A stretch of DNA of 64,000 bases, taken from positions 11,532,001 through 11,596,000 of the forward strand of contig NC_085116.1 of NCBI RefSeq assembly GCF_030269925.1, in the 5' to 3' direction. Position 1 is the stretch's first letter, and each line of letters begins with the position of its first letter. The stretch is from Bombyx mori. Its lineage: Eukaryota; Arthropoda; Insecta; Lepidoptera; Bombycidae. A model generated the notes under the pieces. The model searched no databases. It was not told the origin of the DNA and saw only the letters and a list, made by a program, of their open reading frames with translations. Below are positions 59,405 to 64,000 of this stretch, piece by piece. A program made the translations under genes and the position numbers.

Positions 59405-60017
59405 TTTAATTTCATCCCAGTTGATTAATGTCTCAAATTAATCATTTTCACTTCATTGCACTCCATATTATTATTTTTCGTAAAAATAAGAATATAAATT
59501 AAAATAAGACATGTCTAAAAGGTCTTAGTTACCAGGTCATAAAATCACTTAAAAAAAATGAAGTTTTTAGTATTCGAATTCATTTGGTTTACAAACATTT
59601 TAAGCTAATTACGTCATCCAAAACAAATTGGCATTGCAAAATCTGAAATTATACATATTATTATATTTACCCACGCTTCTAGAAAATTATGTTTTACATG
59701 CCGTTTCATCACAAAAACGGTAATGGAACATTCGCAAAACGAAATCCACGAAAGCTAATTAATTCGTAACATAATCCAGTGCGTCAAGCCCATACAAAAC
59801 AATATAATATTTGACAAATCAATCCGGATGTTTAGCGAGGGTTCTGCGTGCGACAGGCATTGTCGCTGAGCTCAGTTTAAGTTCGTTACGTCCGTATGAC
59901 AGATGGTTATCCCGCCGTGCGTGCACAAGTACGTAAAGCGATATACAAATTGAAATTTCGTACGCTTTCTCAATTTAATTCTTTTTTTTTTTTCGTGCTC
60001 AAGGATAAATTGTTTTT

Positions 60018-60156
60018 AATGGTGCTAGGTCGTATTTTGAGTCCGCACGGATAGGTATCCCTGTGCTGGCTGCTTCTACGTCGGAGTATTGCGTTCATAC
60101 TTTCTATCGGTACCCACTGAATAATAGGTAGACTGTGAGGTCGTTTATCCATCTAA
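60018..60156 (+). repeat. Decayed Bm1 SINE
   Basis: TGGTGCTAGGTCGTATTTTG AGTCCGCACGGATAGGTATC ... CTGAATAATAGGTAGACTGT GAGGTCG. Diverged, with internal deletions. Confidence 0.55.
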
Positions 60157-60159
60157 CGT

Positions 60160-60364
60160 TGGGGGAGGGTGATGGAAGAGATGTGTTCCGCGCTAAGCGT
60201 TTTACTTTCCCCCTTTTCCTTTCCATGAGTTCTGTCTCACGCGAGGTTTGGTCGTGAGTTGTTAAGCGACAGGAGGTTTTTAGTCGGTTCGACTCCGACA
60301 TGCCCCACCCGCCATCCGCAGTGGAGTTCGGAAGTCCGACGATTTCCTCCTGACCAAAAAAAAA
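60160..60364 (+). repeat. Non-LTR retrotransposon 3' tail
   Basis: Ends TTTTTAGTCGGTTCGACTCC GACATGCCCC ... GATTTCCTCCTGACC followed by nine A. This pattern fits the 3' UTR of a silkworm LINE. No coding part remains. Confidence 0.5.
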
Positions 60365-61055
60365 CTCGTATTCGCCAACACTGGCATAGTTGCATCACTG
60401 CACCTGAGGCGTCTGACCCATTAGGATGCGGTTGCATATTTGCAAAGTATTTTTACAAAGTACATTTTTTTATCTTTCAGGCGCATCGGTTCCTCCGCAG
60501 TTACTTACATAATCGATTTTATCAGAAGAACTTTTGAGTCTGACAAGGTTTGCAGTTCAACTGTTGATTCCCGGATTCCATGATGCCACAACAATAGTAC
60601 CACTCATTTTGACACATAAACATTTTTTAAGAGATCGAATATAAACATTTATAGCAAACGTTCAATTGCTATCCGTTTTATTGGAAAAAATTGTATATCC
60701 AAAAAAATTATAAGTTGCATTTGTAGCATGCATATTTATTAAGGTAACCATAACTTTATAGGCAACACGTAGGAATGAGATCCTGTGAACAAAATGTTTA
60801 AATTTAATTACTGCTGCTGTAAGTTTTACTATGACTACGACTGTTGGAAACTTACTTACTCACTTGAAATTACTAGTAATAAATACCCTAAGCTGTAATT
60901 CTATTCGGAACCTGTAACAGATTTAACATGTTTTAATGCTTTGACATTCAACAAGTGTGTTGTGATTTTAAGTTGAAATCAATTCCATTTCATTTCATTA
61001 TGTAGTTCTTAACTATAGTTGAAATGCAAGTTTCCATCAGAAGAGTATTAAGTAA

Positions 61056-61432
61056 TGTTACACCGGTAAGAGTAACGCCATCTATCGTCGAATAGCCGAA
61101 CGAATATTGAAGGATCTAGAAGCATCTAGAACGCTCGAGAAGTACAACGCCATCTGTTGTCAGATAGCGGAAACACACAATACTCGACTTTTGTTGAGTA
61201 TTGTCGATAATTCTAGGGATGTGGTATTAGTTATAAAAGCTTTGCAGAGATAACACGGAGTCAGTAATCGGAACTACTCGAAGCGAAACAGCGAACGGAT
61301 CACCTGAAGCGAAGCGGAAGAAGCGAATTGAGAATTTTAAAGTGCTTGTGTGTGTTTTAAGTGTTCCAAGTGTTGAATACAGTTTTAATTTGCACTTTAT
61401 TGGAACATTTATTTATCCCGAGCCCCGTAACA
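61056..61432 (+). mobile_element. Probable solo LTR
   Basis: 377 bp bounded by TGTTACACCGG and CCCCGTAACA, so it starts TG, ends CA and has 6-bp inverted ends (TGTTAC/GTAACA). Inside are TATAAAAG (about 61233), a downstream purine-rich leader-like part (CGAAGCGAAACAGCG) and two related copies of AACGCCATCT...TAGC. No gag/pol frame and no second LTR in the window. The flanking 5 bp do not match, so it may be a recombined or truncated remnant. Confidence 0.55.
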
Positions 61433-61494
61433 GCAATATAAAAAAGCAGAATGGTACCCGAGCTTGTAGTCTCGATTATAATTCCTATTTCTCC

Positions 61495-61552
61495 TCAACA
61501 TCTCGAAACGAAACGCACAATTGCCTGAAGAAATACGCAGGGCGGGTGTTAA
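61495..61552 (-). repeat. Decayed Bm1 fragment
   Basis: CATCTCGAAACGAAACGCACAA ... GAAGAAATACGCAGGGCGGG resembles the reverse of the Bm1 core. Confidence 0.35.
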
Positions 61553-62310
61553 TAATCAAAGCAAGACTGTTTCACCGATTCATGGAGACAGAAAATACGC
61601 CATGCTCGGTAAAATATATAAAAATTCACTTTATTTTTACATGAGATGGGTAAAAGACTTTTCGTTGACTAAGATAGTTGTAAGTCACCCAATCTAAATG
61701 AAGTTGTCTCGCATAGTTAATCTGGCCTAAGAAAATATCTAACAAATGCTTCTCAGAGGCATGCGGAGAAATGCTAATTGACAAACAAATTTTGAATCAC
61801 AAATGTGCCGAGGCAAGCCAAGCAAGGCAAACGGAAAGTAGACCGTCCTAAGCAGACCTGGGGGCCCTTTATGGTAGCGAAGACGTAGAGAGGAGGGAGG
61901 GAAAGAGCTTTAGAACCTTAAACAAACACGAGATCACTAAATACAAAATAATTAAGCAAAGGAGACTCCTAGTACGGACTTAAAGTTTTTCAATTTAAAA
62001 AAAATCAATGTCCTGACCTTTTAAATGAACATCTACAAACTCCAAAATCATTCTCAGGCTTAAATTATGAATTATTACCATGTGCAACACATCAATGTAT
62101 GTTGGTTTATCATTAATTAACTGTATAATGACAAGCTTTGTTCTACAAGTAAATACAATGGTCACGCCGTCTGCGACCCTGTCCGTTTCACTGCTTAATT
62201 TTTGAAACTCAAACTAATTCGTGGACTTTAGGACGTGCTTAGAAATTTTTAGGCTCTGCTCAATCAATAAAAAACCTTTGACGTCCAGGAGTGCAGCCTA
62301 GAAAGAAGTC

Positions 62311-62729
62311 GTCGTGGCCTAAGGGATAAGACCTCCGGTGCATTCGTGTTGAGTGATGCACCGGTGTTCGAATCCCAGGTGGGTGCCAATTTTTCTAATG
62401 AAATACGTACTCAACAACTGTTCACGATTGACTTCCACGGTGAATGAAAAACATCGTGTAATAAAAATCAAACCAGCAAAATTATAATTTGCGTAATTAC
62501 TGGTGATAGGACCTCTTCGCGCGGGTAGGTACCACCACCCCGCCTATTTCTGCCGTGAAGTAGTAATGCGTTTCGGTTTGAAGGGCGGGGCTGCCGTTGT
62601 AACTATACTTGAAACCTTAGAACTTATATCTCAAGGCGCATTTACGTCGTAGATGTCTATGGACTCCAGTAACCACATAACACCAGGTGGGCTGTGAGCT
62701 CGTCCACCCTTCTAAGCAATAAAAAAAAA
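62311..62729 (+). repeat. Full-length Bm1 SINE
   Basis: Complete: head GTCGTGGCCTAAGGGATAAG with A box, B box GTTCGAATCCC, middle CACGATTGACTTCCACGGTG, core and tail CTAAGCAATAAAAAAAAA. A small deletion removes 'TGTGAGTCC' in the core. It is the best copy for comparing the others. Confidence 0.95.
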
Positions 62730-62995
62730 TCTGTTTTGAATATTAAAAATAACAATTAATTAATATCTACCGATTTACAAAACTACGCAACATTTTAATA
62801 AGTATCCAAACAATGTTTCGTTAAAAGTTAAATTCGATCGACTACTAATAATAATATTTGTAGAATCCTCCACCCTACATTTAAACGTTGGAAGGGGGAC
62901 GCTTTTACGTCAATTGGAGAGAACAAGCTATTGACAGAAATAAAAACTTTCTTACTTCGTCTCATTTTCTTAGAATGAAGCTTGCATCCATTTTT

Positions 62996-63290
62996 TAAAT
63001 ACATAGATGGGTGAATGATCTCACAGCTCACCTGGTGCTAAGTGATAACGGAGCCTATAGACATCACAGTCAGAATGCCACCACCCATGTTGAGACTTAA
63101 GGCCTGAATCTTAGTTGTATAGTAATTACGCAAACTATATTTTTCGAATATTTTTTACAGTATATTTATTATTCTTTCATCATGGAATTCATTCGTGAAC
63201 ATAAGTACGCATGTCGAAATTAGAAAAAATTGCATTTGTCTGCGCGATTTGAACAGCAGTATGACCATGCTGTGGTCACGTCGCACGATA
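62996..63290 (-). repeat. Decayed Bm1 SINE
   Basis: CTCACAGCTCACCTGGTGCTAAG ... CCCATGTTGAGACTTAAGG, then after an internal deletion AGTAATTACGCAAACTATA and a degraded head to ~63290. Confidence 0.55.
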
Positions 63291-63639
63291 TGAGTACACC
63301 AAACGTGACTTTTAAAAACGTTTCGATCGAAATTTTTTAATTATTCACTCACTATAGTAGTCTCGCATCATCGTTGTTAACACATAAATTTCCTAATTTT
63401 TTCGAACGAAGATTCTTATGGGATGATGCGGAGGGGTACTCTAACCGGGAAAAAACGTCCGTAACGTAAGATTTTTATTAGTAATTCACAGTGTACGACT
63501 TAACTTTGTAATAACGTACAAAAAATAACTTTTTTTTTTTTATCATTCATTGACCACGATCTCAGAGCGTTCGTTTGCGCAAACACTAGCTCGTAAGCAA
63601 GCAACCGTGAATGAAGTGTACCATAATAAGTTCGCACGT

Positions 63640-63778
63640 TACCGAATTACCGTGGGTTGTTGCGAAACCTCCAGTATTTTCTTTATAGCTCGAATAGAAC
63701 TTAAAATTAGTATTTTTATAATAAGGAACTTCGTTCCTATCCGGTGTCCCACGACACCACACTTTTTTTTTTATCGGC
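63640..63778 (-). repeat. Unclassified dispersed repeat, reverse copy
   Basis: Minus strand AAAAAAAAGTGTGGTGTCGT GGGACACCGGATAGGAACGA AG ... TTTTAAGTTCTATTCGAGCT. Partner of 47781-47915. Confidence 0.6.
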
Positions 63779-64000
63779 ACGCTAATGATTCCAAATTACA
63801 AAAGGTCTAGTGGCCCTTCGTACCTTAGAGGCGGCAATTTAAAAAATAATTAACCCGCTGAACCTGTACTGTGATTTGTTTAATGATTTCATAATAATCA
63901 CATAATTCAACTTCATGTACATAACCGAGCCGGCCGCAATGGAGCATCGACGTACACACCACGGCAGCATTACGCATATTAATCAGCCAATTTCAATGGC

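Noticed and set aside
60481..60547. Possible 67-nt exon (acceptor TTTTTTATCTTTCAG, donor AAG|GTTTGC) with an open frame.
   Set aside because: The peptide is unrecognisable, the donor is weak and there are no partner exons nearby. Not enough to call.
61342..61644. 100-codon + strand frame with several Cys.
   Set aside because: It begins inside the probable LTR and runs into a decayed SINE. No conserved domain.
63550..63810. 86-codon + strand and 64-codon minus-strand frames.
   Set aside because: Both lie in the dispersed repeat shared with 47.8 kb and carry no recognised motif.

Overview
The window looks like silkworm nuclear DNA (Bombyx mori or a very close relative). It is AT-rich and non-coding for the most part, with spliced eukaryotic exons. 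It carries about twenty whole, partial or decayed copies of the tRNA-derived Bm1 SINE, with the tail that reads 'CACTTAACACCAGGTGGGCTG...AAGCAATAAAA'. It also holds lepidopteran LINE tails, an R1-clade LINE, a mariner element and a TA-flanked MITE. There is no operon, CRISPR array or prokaryotic feature. Most short open frames are chance frames or transposon shadows.

The one cellular protein gene I can support is on the + strand. It is the 3' half of a Musashi-family RNA-binding protein, most likely the Rbp6-type paralogue. I reconstructed it from six exons: 5155-5239, 7047-7079, 7897-7977, 21235-21300, 22356-22576 and 24788-24829. Splice phases agree at every junction, and together they encode 175 residues running from VECKKAQPKEVM to the conserved Musashi end AFTNGYH. 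The N-terminal region and both RRM domains must lie upstream of position 1. Two exons (5155 and 7897) can be read through into coding-like extensions with their own stops, so the gene probably has several alternative C-termini. The stretch from about 25.6 to 30.0 kb has no recognisable repeats and may be a long 3' UTR.

Layout. 1-5 kb: intron with a SINE and LINE tails. 5-8.2 kb: Musashi exons with two alternative 3' ends. 8.8-11.4 kb: a 5'-truncated but uninterrupted R1-clade LINE inserted antisense, with a 14-bp target duplication. 11.4-20 kb: mostly unique intron. 20-22.9 kb: a tRNA-SINE and three Bm1 copies packed around two exons. 24.8 kb: final coding exon. 30-64 kb: intergenic or intronic DNA full of mobile elements, including a mariner with an intact DD34D frame (40.3-41.6 kb), a broken jockey-type LINE (42.4-43.1 kb), a cluster of RTE-like repeats at 45-55 kb with a nested LINE, a MITE (57.07-57.35 kb), a probable solo LTR (61.06-61.43 kb), a tRNA-Asp(GTC) gene on the minus strand (51.3 kb) and a tRNA-Gly(TCC) gene on the plus strand (58.9 kb).

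I found no clear undescribed multi-gene system. The most interesting biology is the modular phase-1 architecture of the Musashi C-terminus: a 33-nt microexon, read-through terminal exons, and a 221-nt exon squeezed between two SINEs.
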